Assembly (NCBI GenBank): GCA_035369485.1
Contig: DAOSMC010000009.1
Location: 1 to 16,970 of the forward strand
DNA: 16,970 bases
Direction: 5' to 3'
Origin: JAQVHD01 sp035369485
GTDB taxonomy: Bacteria; Patescibacteriota; Minisyncoccia; UBA6257; JAAZHW01
Below, in pieces: positions 4,661 through 11,921 of the stretch. The notes under the pieces were generated by a model that made no database searches, was not told the DNA's origin, and was given only the letters and a program-made list of their open reading frames with translations. How positions within the stretch are numbered: position 1 is the first letter of the stretch; every line of letters starts with the position of its first letter. A program made the position numbers and the translations under genes.

Positions 4661-6691
4661 ATGGCTAAGCCAAAACAAAATCTTATTATTGTTGAATCAC
4701 CTGCTAAAGCTAAAACGATTAGCCGTTTTTTAAACTCTGAGTATCGCGTTGAATCTTCTTATGGACATATTCGCGATTTGCCGAAATCAAAATTAGGCAT
4801 TGATATTGAACATGATTTTCAACCCACTTATATTATTCCGCGCAAAAGTCAGAAAAATGCCACTAAACTTAAAAAATTAATTCTTAAGACTTCAAAACTT
4901 ATCCTAGCTACTGATGAAGATCGAGAAGGAGAAGCTATTGCATGGCATCTCAAAGAGGTTTTGGTTCCCGAAAATTTAAAAAATGCCTTGCCTATTGAAA
5001 GAATTGCCTTTCATGAAATAACTCAAACAGCCATCGAAAATGCTTTGAAAAATCCTCGCGATATTGATATGAATCTCGTTTGGGCTCAGCAAGCGAGACG
5101 AATTTTGGATCGTCTCGTTGGTTATCTATTATCTCCATTTCTTTGGAAAAAAATGTTTAAAGGATTATCTGCGGGACGCGTCCAATCGGTAGCTTTACGT
5201 TTAATCGTTGATAGAGAAAAAGAACGAGAACAATTTAAATCTCAGGAATATTGGACTATCTCCGCTGATTTTCTTTCCTCTGCCCAAGAGCCTTTTCAAG
5301 CAGAGCTTTCTAAAATTAATGATAAAATTTTAAATAAGCTGGATATTAAGAATAAGGACGAGGCTGAAAAAATAGCTCAAGATCTAAAAAACGCCGAGTG
5401 TATCATTGATAATATTACTGAAAAATTAACGGCAAAAACTCCTCCGCCCCCATTTATTACAAGCACTCTTCAACAGGAGGCTTGGAAGCGATTAGGCTTT
5501 TCAGCAAAACAAACAATGACTTTAGCTCAAAAATTATACGAAGGAATTGATTTTGGCGAAGGTTCTGTTGGCTTAATTACGTATATGAGAACCGATTCGG
5601 TAGTTTTGTCAGAAGAAGCACTAAATAAAGCTAAAGATGTTATTACTAAAACATTTTCTCCTAATTATTATTATCGGAGACAATTCAAAAATAAATCACG
5701 GCTTGCTCAGGAAGCCCATGAAGCTATTAGACCGACTAATCCTTCGCTTTTGCCTCAGCAATTAAAAGATAAAATTGATAATAATCTTTTTAAACTTTAT
5801 AATCTCATCTGGCAACGTTTTATTGCTTCTCAAATGGCACCCCTTCAAATTAAGCGTTTAATTATTGAAATTAGAGCAAATAGTAAAAACTGCAGATATC
5901 TTTTAAAAAGCATTGGTAGCCAAATTGTTTTTGATGGCTTTTCAAAGGTTTATCCCATTAAACTTCAAGAAGTTTTATTACCTTCTTTAACAAAAAACGA
6001 AGTTGTGCAGCTGAATAAAGTTAATCCTGTTCAACATTTTACTGAACCGCCGGCACGCTATTCAGAAGCTACTCTTATTAAAACACTTGAAGAATACGGC
6101 ATTGGTCGACCTTCAACATATGCCACCATTATTTCTATTTTAAAAGAACGCCATTATGTAGATCGCGACGATAACAAACGATTCGTTCCCAGCGATGTTG
6201 GTTTAATGGTTGATAATCTTTTACGCACCCACTTTCCTCAAATTGTTGACGTCGGTTTTACTGCTCAAATAGAGAAAGAATTAGATGAAGTTGCCGAAGG
6301 TAAAAAAAGTTGGGTTGCAGTAGTAAGAAATTTTTATGAACCTTTTAAATCTAATTTGGATCAAAAATACGATGAAGTCAAAAAATTGGACGTGATAGAA
6401 GAAACAAATGAAGTTTGCGAAAAATGTGGAGCGAAAATGGTTGTCAAATATGGTAAATTTGGTAAATTTTTGGCCTGTTCTAATTTCCCCACCTGTCGCA
6501 ACACAAAGAGTTTGAATACGAACCAAAATACACACGAGCATTGTCCTAAATGCAAACAAGGAGAAATTATTATTAAAAAAACCAAACGAGGAAAAATTTT
6601 TTATGGTTGTTCTCGTTGGCCAGATTGTGATTATGCTTCTTGGACTAAGCCAGAAAAATTAGAAAAACAAAACACAGAAAACGAAGAATAA
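4661..6691 (+). CDS. topA: DNA topoisomerase I (type IA)
   Basis: This enzyme relaxes negative supercoils by cutting one strand through a 5'-phosphotyrosine link. The 676-residue product opens with the Toprim domain: IIVESPAKAKTI (9-20) with Glu12, and the metal-binding ATDEDREGEAIAWHL (83-97) with Asp85 and Asp87. The DNA gate contains GRVQSVALRL (172-181) and the active site GLITYMRTDS (304-313) with Tyr308. Further motifs are QEAHEAIRPT and GIGRPSTYATII. The C-terminus has two four-cysteine zinc fingers, at about 586-612 and 628-656, fewer than the three in E. coli, followed by a charged tail. It starts at ATG 4661, 10 bp after dprA; an ATG at 4651 is out of frame and stops after five codons. 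It converges on ftsZ with 11 bp between stops and no visible terminator. Confidence 0.97.
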   Translation: MAKPKQNLIIVESPAKAKTISRFLNSEYRVESSYGHIRDLPKSKLGIDIEHDFQPTYIIPRKSQKNATKLKKLILKTSKLILATDEDREGEAIAWHLKEVLVPENLKNALPIERIAFHEITQTAIENALKNPRDIDMNLVWAQQARRILDRLVGYLLSPFLWKKMFKGLSAGRVQSVALRLIVDREKEREQFKSQEYWTISADFLSSAQEPFQAELSKINDKILNKLDIKNKDEAEKIAQDLKNAECIIDNITEKLTAKTPPPPFITSTLQQEAWKRLGFSAKQTMTLAQKLYEGIDFGEGSVGLITYMRTDSVVLSEEALNKAKDVITKTFSPNYYYRRQFKNKSRLAQEAHEAIRPTNPSLLPQQLKDKIDNNLFKLYNLIWQRFIASQMAPLQIKRLIIEIRANSKNCRYLLKSIGSQIVFDGFSKVYPIKLQEVLLPSLTKNEVVQLNKVNPVQHFTEPPARYSEATLIKTLEEYGIGRPSTYATIISILKERHYVDRDDNKRFVPSDVGLMVDNLLRTHFPQIVDVGFTAQIEKELDEVAEGKKSWVAVVRNFYEPFKSNLDQKYDEVKKLDVIEETNEVCEKCGAKMVVKYGKFGKFLACSNFPTCRNTKSLNTNQNTHEHCPKCKQGEIIIKKTKRGKIFYGCSRWPDCDYASWTKPEKLEKQNTENEE

Positions 6692-6702
6692 AAAGAGTAA
6701 TT

Positions 6703-8004
6703 TTATTTCTTTTTCTTTCTTAAAAAAGCAGGAATGTCTTCGAGGGATTCTCCTAAAGAAGGCGCGCTTTCCTCTTTGAATTCAATAGGCGGTTGCTGAT
6801 TATTATTCCGTTTGATCTCATTTTTTTCAGAAGAAACAAAAGGAGAATGAGCAGGAAATTTATTTGAATATTCAAAACCAGCAGCAATAATCATAATTTT
6901 AATCTCTCCTTTTTTTATGCGTTGATTCTCCATTGCACCAAAAATAATTTTAGCTGAAGGATCAACCACCTCAGTAATAAGTCGTGCCGCTTCGTTAATT
7001 TCAGTCATCGTTAGCCCTGAATCACCTATGACATTAAAAAGAACTCCTTTGGCCATATGAGGAGAATATTCAAACAATGGAGAATTAAGAGCCTCCTTAA
7101 CGGCCTTAACAGCTCGATCTTCCCCGCTGGCTCGTCCTAATCCAATCAAACTCATCCCGGCATTTTGTAAGATAGTTCTAACATCAGAGAAATCCACATT
7201 AATAATGCCTGGTGAAAGAATAAGATCCCCAATTCCTTTAACTGCTTGTTTAAGAATTTCGTCAATTAATTCAAAGGCTTTATATAAGGGCGTGGTTTGA
7301 TCAATCAAATTAAAAATTCGATCATTGGGAATAACAATATAAGAATCGACTTTATCCTTTAGTTTAAGAAGTGCTTCTTCAGCGATTTGCGTCCTTTTAA
7401 TTCCTTCAAAAGAAAAAGGCTTTGTAACAATAGCGACTGTTAAAATACCCATTTGTTGGCAAATATCCGCAATAACAGGCGTAGCTCCCGAACCAGTGCC
7501 ACCTCCTAATCCACACGTTAAAAAAACCATATCAGCGCCTTTAATGGCTTCCTCAAGTTGGGGCCGTGATTCTTCTGCGGCCTGACGACCAATCTCTGGA
7601 TTCATTCCCGACCCCATTCCATGAGCAATATTTTTCCCAATATGGATTTTTTTTCTAATACCTGATTTATATAAGTCTTGTAAATCAGTATTAACTACAA
7701 TAAATTCCACTCCTTGAATTTTGGCTTGCTTCATGCGTGATAAAATATTTCCACCAGCTCCTCCAACGCCAATAACTTTAATATTGGGAAAGTGTTCTAA
7801 CGAAGAAGGTTTGATGCCTTTATTTATAATTTGGCTGCTTTTCAAAAAATCTCCTTTTTTATTCTTAATTTTTTTATGACGAGGGTGAACGTTGCTCTTT
7901 AAATTTTTAAGCAAAGAGCTTTTTTGTGTTTTTTTGCTAACATCTTTTTCTTGAGGAGTTTTTTTAACCTGGGATATTTTTTTATTTTTGTTTTTATGTT
8001 TCAT
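6703..8004 (-). CDS. ftsZ: Cell division GTPase FtsZ with basic N-terminal extension
   Basis: FtsZ polymerises into the Z ring that organises septum synthesis. The 433-residue product contains the nucleotide-binding GVGGAGGN (79-86), the tubulin signature GGGTGSG (167-173), KPFSFEG, the T7-loop NVDFSD (269-274) that completes the GTPase of the neighbouring subunit, and GRASGEDRA. It ends in DIPAFLRKKKK, the conserved C-terminal peptide that binds FtsA. The GTPase fold begins at about residue 73, so the ATG start adds a Lys-rich extension of some 60 residues that most FtsZ lack. A TTG at codon 54 (7845-7843) sits 5 nt after a strong AAAGGAG and would give a normal-length protein. It is the last gene of the lepB-hisS-HIT-rpsU-ftsA-ftsZ series. 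Confidence 0.96.
   Translation of the reverse strand: MKHKNKNKKISQVKKTPQEKDVSKKTQKSSLLKNLKSNVHPRHKKIKNKKGDFLKSSQIINKGIKPSSLEHFPNIKVIGVGGAGGNILSRMKQAKIQGVEFIVVNTDLQDLYKSGIRKKIHIGKNIAHGMGSGMNPEIGRQAAEESRPQLEEAIKGADMVFLTCGLGGGTGSGATPVIADICQQMGILTVAIVTKPFSFEGIKRTQIAEEALLKLKDKVDSYIVIPNDRIFNLIDQTTPLYKAFELIDEILKQAVKGIGDLILSPGIINVDFSDVRTILQNAGMSLIGLGRASGEDRAVKAVKEALNSPLFEYSPHMAKGVLFNVIGDSGLTMTEINEAARLITEVVDPSAKIIFGAMENQRIKKGEIKIMIIAAGFEYSNKFPAHSPFVSSEKNEIKRNNNQQPPIEFKEESAPSLGESLEDIPAFLRKKKK
7843..7854 (-). promoter_or_regulatory. Internal ribosome binding site and TTG start in ftsZ
   Basis: On the minus strand AAAAAAGGAG (ending at 7851) is followed after 5 nt by TTG (7845-7843) in the ftsZ frame. 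Starting here gives about 20 residues before the GTPase domain, the usual spacing. By contrast, the ATG at 8004 has no Shine-Dalgarno. Either this is the true start, or the gene makes two forms. Confidence 0.5.
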
Positions 8005-8027
8005 ATTTATTTATTTTTACGGCTATT

Positions 8028-9266
8028 TTACGGTAGAAAGATTTTAAAAAATTTTTTTAATTTCTGCAAGAAAGAACTGCTATGATAAATGTTAATTTTA
8101 CGCTTTTCTACTATATTATTCATTCCCCAAATAACTAATCCTGAAGCTAAAACAAAAGATGGGTCATCAATAAGATCCGAATATTTTTCGTTGGTCGCTG
8201 TTGTTTCAAAATTAATAGGATAACCTATTTTAGCCGGTAATTTAAGGTATTTTTTAGCAAAATCAACGATACCAGGTAATTTGGCGCCGCCACCAATCAA
8301 AACTGCTCCTCCAGCTAACTTAGCATAACAATTATTTTTTTTAATAGCAGCATTAATAGCGTCAAAAATTTCTTCTAAACGAGCTTCAATAATCTCTGCA
8401 AGATAACGTTTATTGATTTCATTTGTCATTTCTTTATTAACCTTAGATAAATCTATACTTTCTTTGCGATTAATATCATTGGACAGGGCGTATCCGAAAG
8501 TTAATTTAATCTTTTCCGCTACTTCCAATGGCACTTTTAAACAAATAGCAATATCGTGGGTAATGCTGTCAGCTCCAAAATTTAAAATTCCTGCATCTAA
8601 TATTTGGTCTTCTTCAAAAATGATGAAGTTTGTATTTTGAGCTCCAAGATCAATCAAAATGGTCCCAACGCTCATTTGTTTTTTAGTTAAACAGGCAAGA
8701 GATGAAGCCAAGGGACTAAAAACTTCTTGAGAGACGTCTTTATTTAATTCAGTAAAGGCCTTTTCCAAGGTTTTTAAGTGAGGAATAAAAACTTCAATTA
8801 GAGCTGCCTCCATTTCCAAACGATAACCGTGCATTCCTAAGGGATCTTTAATGTTGGTTAAATCGTCAACGCTAAATTGACGAGGAACAATGTGTAAAAT
8901 TTTTTTATTGGCTGTTTCGCCAGTTGTTTCTCGAATTTTTTCATTCAATTGATCAATATCATTTTTTGTTATTTCACCATCATTACGAGCTACCCCGCTA
9001 ACTACTTTGGCAATTTTAAATGTGGTATGTGGCGGCGCTACATTAATAATTGCTTCTTTTGGTGAAAACCCCATTTTTTTAAGGTCTTCGAACGTTTCAA
9101 ATAAAGAATTAACAAAGGCTCCATAATCAACGATAGAGCCTTTATTTAATCCATCGGATGGTCTTTCTAATATCGCCAGAATTTTTGTTTTCAAATCCTT
9201 CGTTTGTTGAGCTAAAATTAAACGAGTATTTTGATTTCCTAGATCAAGTGCCAAAATCGGCTTCAT
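8028..9266 (-). CDS. ftsA: Cell division protein FtsA (actin-like FtsZ membrane tether)
   Basis: FtsA anchors FtsZ to the membrane and recruits later division proteins. The 412-residue product has the actin-fold phosphate-1 motif LALDLGNQNTR (5-15), the FtsA-specific 1C subdomain at about 80-165 (VAPPHTTFKI onward), phosphate-2 ILIDLGAQNTNF (203-214), FGADSITHDIA (230-240) and the adenosine motif VLIGGGAKLPG. The C-terminus, SSFLQKLKKFFKIFLP, is a good amphipathic membrane-targeting helix. The partner FtsZ is encoded 23 bp downstream and carries the matching C-terminal peptide. It starts 4 bp after rpsU stops. ATG 9266 gives the standard N-terminus directly before the phosphate-1 motif. Confidence 0.94.
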   Translation of the reverse strand: MKPILALDLGNQNTRLILAQQTKDLKTKILAILERPSDGLNKGSIVDYGAFVNSLFETFEDLKKMGFSPKEAIINVAPPHTTFKIAKVVSGVARNDGEITKNDIDQLNEKIRETTGETANKKILHIVPRQFSVDDLTNIKDPLGMHGYRLEMEAALIEVFIPHLKTLEKAFTELNKDVSQEVFSPLASSLACLTKKQMSVGTILIDLGAQNTNFIIFEEDQILDAGILNFGADSITHDIAICLKVPLEVAEKIKLTFGYALSNDINRKESIDLSKVNKEMTNEINKRYLAEIIEARLEEIFDAINAAIKKNNCYAKLAGGAVLIGGGAKLPGIVDFAKKYLKLPAKIGYPINFETTATNEKYSDLIDDPSFVLASGLVIWGMNNIVEKRKINIYHSSSFLQKLKKFFKIFLP

Positions 9267-9270
9267 TTTT

Positions 9271-9561
9271 TTATCGGGGTAAATTAATATGAGACCATTT
9301 AGGATTCCTTAAAAGTTTTTTTATCACTTTAATATCTTCGTTTCCTTTGATAATGCCTCGTTTTTTTAAGGCTAAAATTTTTTCCCTCATTTGTGCTCGA
9401 TAGATTGCTGACTCCTTTTTTTGATTACGATTAGGCTCGGGCTGATAAAATCTTTTCGTTTTTGCCTCTTCTAAAACACCGGATTGTTTTAAAGCCCGGT
9501 TAAATCTTAAAAGAAAATTATTAATTGGTTCATTGGATTTTCTTGTAACTTCTATAGGCAT
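9271..9561 (-). CDS. rpsU: Small ribosomal subunit protein bS21
   Basis: bS21 sits near the mRNA exit and anti-Shine-Dalgarno end of the 30S subunit. The 96-residue product shows the bS21 pattern: EVTRKSNEPINNFLLRFNRA (4-23), then QSGVLEEAKTKRFYQPE, then a basic stretch with RNQKKESAIYRAQMREK. It resembles classical bS21 over about the first 60 residues and is roughly 25 residues longer, the additional C-terminal part (IIKGNEDIKVIKKLLRNP) being of unknown role. It lies between the HIT gene (5 bp) and ftsA (4 bp) in a packed operon. Since almost no gene in the window has a Shine-Dalgarno, a divergent bS21 is noteworthy. The match is by pattern, not by database. Confidence 0.82.
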   Translation of the reverse strand: MPIEVTRKSNEPINNFLLRFNRALKQSGVLEEAKTKRFYQPEPNRNQKKESAIYRAQMREKILALKKRGIIKGNEDIKVIKKLLRNPKWSHINLPR

Positions 9562-9566
9562 AAAAA

Positions 9567-9917
9567 TTAAATTGCATTGAGAGGATGATTATAACTTCCA
9601 CTCAAAAAATGAAGATGGAGATGATCAACTACTTGACCCGCTCCCCGACCGACGTTTAAAACTAATTTGTAACCTTTTTCAATAAGACTTAATTGCTGAG
9701 CTACTTTTTTCGCGGTTAAAAATAGTTCGGCTAATAATTCTTTATCGTTTTCGCTAGTTTCATTTAAATCCACCAGATGTTTTTTAGAAACGATCAGTAA
9801 ATGAACTTCGGCTTTGGGATTTATATCTTTAAAAACAATTACTCTTTCATTTTCATAAATAATATCCGCTGGCACTTCTTTATTTATAATTTTACAAAAC
9901 ACACAATCTTTTTCCAT
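9567..9917 (-). CDS. HIT-family nucleotide-binding hydrolase (HinT-like)
   Basis: HinT-type proteins hydrolyse nucleoside phosphoramidates such as AMP-lysine and adenylates released by aminoacyl-tRNA synthetases. The 116-residue product carries CVFCKIINKEVPADIIYE (5-22) with a CxxC pair, FKDINPKAEVHLLIVSKKH (29-47) and the histidine triad HLHLHFL (99-105), with His101 as the expected nucleophile. Length and order match the HINT branch. It starts 2 bp after hisS stops and ends 5 bp before rpsU. Adjacency to a tRNA synthetase fits the proposed adenylate-cleaning role, but that link is inference. Confidence 0.94.
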   Translation of the reverse strand: MEKDCVFCKIINKEVPADIIYENERVIVFKDINPKAEVHLLIVSKKHLVDLNETSENDKELLAELFLTAKKVAQQLSLIEKGYKLVLNVGRGAGQVVDHLHLHFLSGSYNHPLNAI

Positions 9918-9919
9918 AT

Positions 9920-11254
9920 TTAAGCATTTGCTATATTATCATTTTTAAATCTTTTTTTCAATTCATCGACCATTTTTTCACCAACTATAACCTCTTGTGT
10001 GCTTGCTTTCATATCTCGCAAAATTATTGTATCATCCATTGCTTCTTTTTGCCCAATAATAATAACAAAAGGAATCTCCGCTTTGTCTGCTTGTCGTAAT
10101 TGAGCTTTTAATGATTCGTGAGCAAAAGATTCAGCGGCCGGTATTTTAACTTTTCTTAGTGTTTCTAAATATTTCAAAGCTTGTTGTTTGGCCAAATCAC
10201 CAATAGCAATTAAAAAAACCTTCGGCTTAAAAGTGTTTTCTACTTTATAATTATTCTTTTTTAATACTTCTACCAATCGCTCAATTCCGGCAGCTCCTCC
10301 TACAGCTGGCGTGGGCTTTCCACCAAGCATTTCTACTAAATAATCATAGCGGCCTCCTCCACACAAAGCCAAATTATCATCTACTAATCGAATTTCAAAA
10401 ACGGTTTTTGTATAATAATCAAGCCCTCTTACTAAGTAGTGATTGATATTATAAGGAAGGCCTAAAATTTCTAAATATTCAAGAACTTGTTTAAAATGTT
10501 TGCGACATTCGGGGCAAAGAAAATCAATCATTTTTGGAGCGCCATTTTTTAATGATTGACAAGATTCGTTTTTACAATCCAAAATTCTTAAAGGATTGGT
10601 TGATAATCGATTTTTACAATCAGTGCATAAAAATCTTCTTTTTGACCTAAAATAATTTTTTAAGTTTTTATGCCAGAGAGGACGACAATTATCACAACCG
10701 AGAGTGTTGATATCAATTATCAAATTTTTTAATTTCAATTCGGTAAATAAATTATAAAATAACTGCATTGTTAAAGCGTCGTAAATAGGATCAGCAGACC
10801 CCAAAATTTCAAAATTGCATTGCCAAAATTGACGACTTCTTCCTCTCTGAGGTTGTTCATAGCGAAAAACTGGCCCCCAAGCAAACAATTTGACTGGCTT
10901 AGGATTGTTATATAATCCATTTTCTAAATAGGCACGAACAATATTAGGAGTAAACTCCGGCCGCAATGCTAAAAAATCTTTACCCGGAGTTTTTAAAGTA
11001 AACATTTGCTTTTGAACAATGTCACTTGTTGGTCCAGTGCCATGCAAAAATAATTTTGTTTCTTCTAGGATTGGAGTTTCAATTTGACCAAAACCATAAA
11101 AATTCGCTAAATCCTCTACTACTTTAAAAATTTTTCTTCTTAATAAATTCTCCTCAGGCAAAATATCAGGCATTCCTTTAGGCGCCTGTAAGATGGTTTT
11201 CATTTTTGGTCTTTTAATTTTATTTTTAAAATAATCTTTTGGTCTTCTTCCCAT
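9920..11254 (-). CDS. hisS: Histidyl-tRNA synthetase
   Basis: This class II enzyme charges tRNA-His. The 444-residue product has APKGMPDILPEE (24-35), motif 2 around FRYEQPQRGRSRQFWQCNFE (130-149), the histidine-specific RGLDYYTKTVFE (276-287), CGGGRYD (298-304), motif 3 GGAAGIERL (319-327) and a C-terminal anticodon-binding domain (about 345-440). The insertion domain has eight cysteines in four pairs (187/190, 210/213, 227/232, 247/250), a probable zinc-binding arrangement seen in many bacterial HisRS. ATG 11254 is 8 bp after lepB stops; ATG 11203, codon 18 (MKTILQAPKG), gives the more typical N-terminus and could be the real start. Neither has a Shine-Dalgarno. Confidence 0.95.
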   Translation of the reverse strand: MGRRPKDYFKNKIKRPKMKTILQAPKGMPDILPEENLLRRKIFKVVEDLANFYGFGQIETPILEETKLFLHGTGPTSDIVQKQMFTLKTPGKDFLALRPEFTPNIVRAYLENGLYNNPKPVKLFAWGPVFRYEQPQRGRSRQFWQCNFEILGSADPIYDALTMQLFYNLFTELKLKNLIIDINTLGCDNCRPLWHKNLKNYFRSKRRFLCTDCKNRLSTNPLRILDCKNESCQSLKNGAPKMIDFLCPECRKHFKQVLEYLEILGLPYNINHYLVRGLDYYTKTVFEIRLVDDNLALCGGGRYDYLVEMLGGKPTPAVGGAAGIERLVEVLKKNNYKVENTFKPKVFLIAIGDLAKQQALKYLETLRKVKIPAAESFAHESLKAQLRQADKAEIPFVIIIGQKEAMDDTIILRDMKASTQEVIVGEKMVDELKKRFKNDNIANA

Positions 11255-11262
11255 ATTTTTAA

Positions 11263-11823
11263 TTAATATCTATAGTCAACGGTCGAAAAGGCTTTTGCTG
11301 AAGAAAGTGGCCATAATTGCAATCGAACAAGCCCTACAATTTTATCTTTTTTTAACGGTCCCCACGACCGCGAATCATAGCTGGCTGAACGGTTATCACC
11401 CAAAACAAAATATTCGTCCGGCCCTAAAATTATTTTTTCTTCTCCGGGCGTTTTGCTATTTAAAAGATACTCCTCTTTAAGTACAAATCCTTCCGGATGC
11501 TCGGTATTATAAATAATAACCTTTCCTTCTTTAATTTCGACTGTTTCGCCGGGTAAACCGACAATTCTTTTGATATAATAATTTCCTGGACTTTGAGGTG
11601 GATGAAATACAATTATTTCTCCTCTCATTGGCGCACGAAGACGATACGTTAATTCATCAACAATAAGATAATCAGAATTTTGAAAATTGGGAAACATGCT
11701 TGCGCCTTCAACTATAAATGGTTGAAATAAAAATGTGCGAATAATCAAAACAACCGCGATTGCAATAACCACTACTTCAATAGTACTCCACAAATTAGCT
11801 AAAAATTGCCGAAATTGTCGCAT
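11263..11823 (-). CDS. lepB: Signal peptidase I
   Basis: LepB cleaves signal peptides from exported proteins at the outer face of the membrane. The 186-residue product has one N-terminal membrane helix (about 13-33), then box B GASMFPN with nucleophile Ser42, box D YYIKRIVGLPGE with general base Lys85, and box E GDNRSASYDSRSWGP. One membrane helix and this length are typical of Gram-positive and CPR-type SPase I. It is the first gene of the six-gene series ending in ftsZ, and hisS begins 8 bp after its stop. The leader is only about 15 nt, holds a 7-bp inverted repeat (11824-11830 with 11838-11844) and has no Shine-Dalgarno. Confidence 0.95.
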   Translation of the reverse strand: MRQFRQFLANLWSTIEVVVIAIAVVLIIRTFLFQPFIVEGASMFPNFQNSDYLIVDELTYRLRAPMRGEIIVFHPPQSPGNYYIKRIVGLPGETVEIKEGKVIIYNTEHPEGFVLKEEYLLNSKTPGEEKIILGPDEYFVLGDNRSASYDSRSWGPLKKDKIVGLVRLQLWPLSSAKAFSTVDYRY

Positions 11824-11844
11824 AGAATTAATTTTGATAATTCT

Positions 11845-11872
11845 ATTATAAACAAAAATCTTAAAAAATCAA
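11845..11872 (-). promoter_or_regulatory. Promoter of the lepB-ftsZ operon
   Basis: Minus-strand TTGATT (11872-11867) and a perfect TATAAT (11850-11845) are 16 bp apart; transcription would start near 11838. Its -35 box adjoins the T tract of the preceding terminator, so the two units are cleanly separated. It is the only clear promoter I see for the six genes down to ftsZ. Confidence 0.7.
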
Positions 11873-11873
11873 A

Positions 11874-11902
11874 TAAAAAGAGAGGATCTTGTGACCCTCT
11901 CT
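11874..11902 (-). terminator. Intrinsic terminator after the 945-residue gene
   Basis: A 10-bp stem with one mismatch (11879-11888 with 11893-11902) and a 4-nt loop is followed on the minus strand by TTTTT and further T-rich sequence. It lies 19 bp beyond the stop at 11922. Confidence 0.8.
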
Positions 11903-11921
11903 ATTAATTTTTAATTTTCAA

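Noticed and set aside
4651..4668. ATG just before topA as an alternative start
   Set aside because: It is out of frame with topA and reaches a stop after five codons.
6281..6585. Cys/Phe-rich open frames antisense to the topA 3' end
   Set aside because: They are antisense shadows of the zinc-finger region, with no promoter or ribosome binding site.
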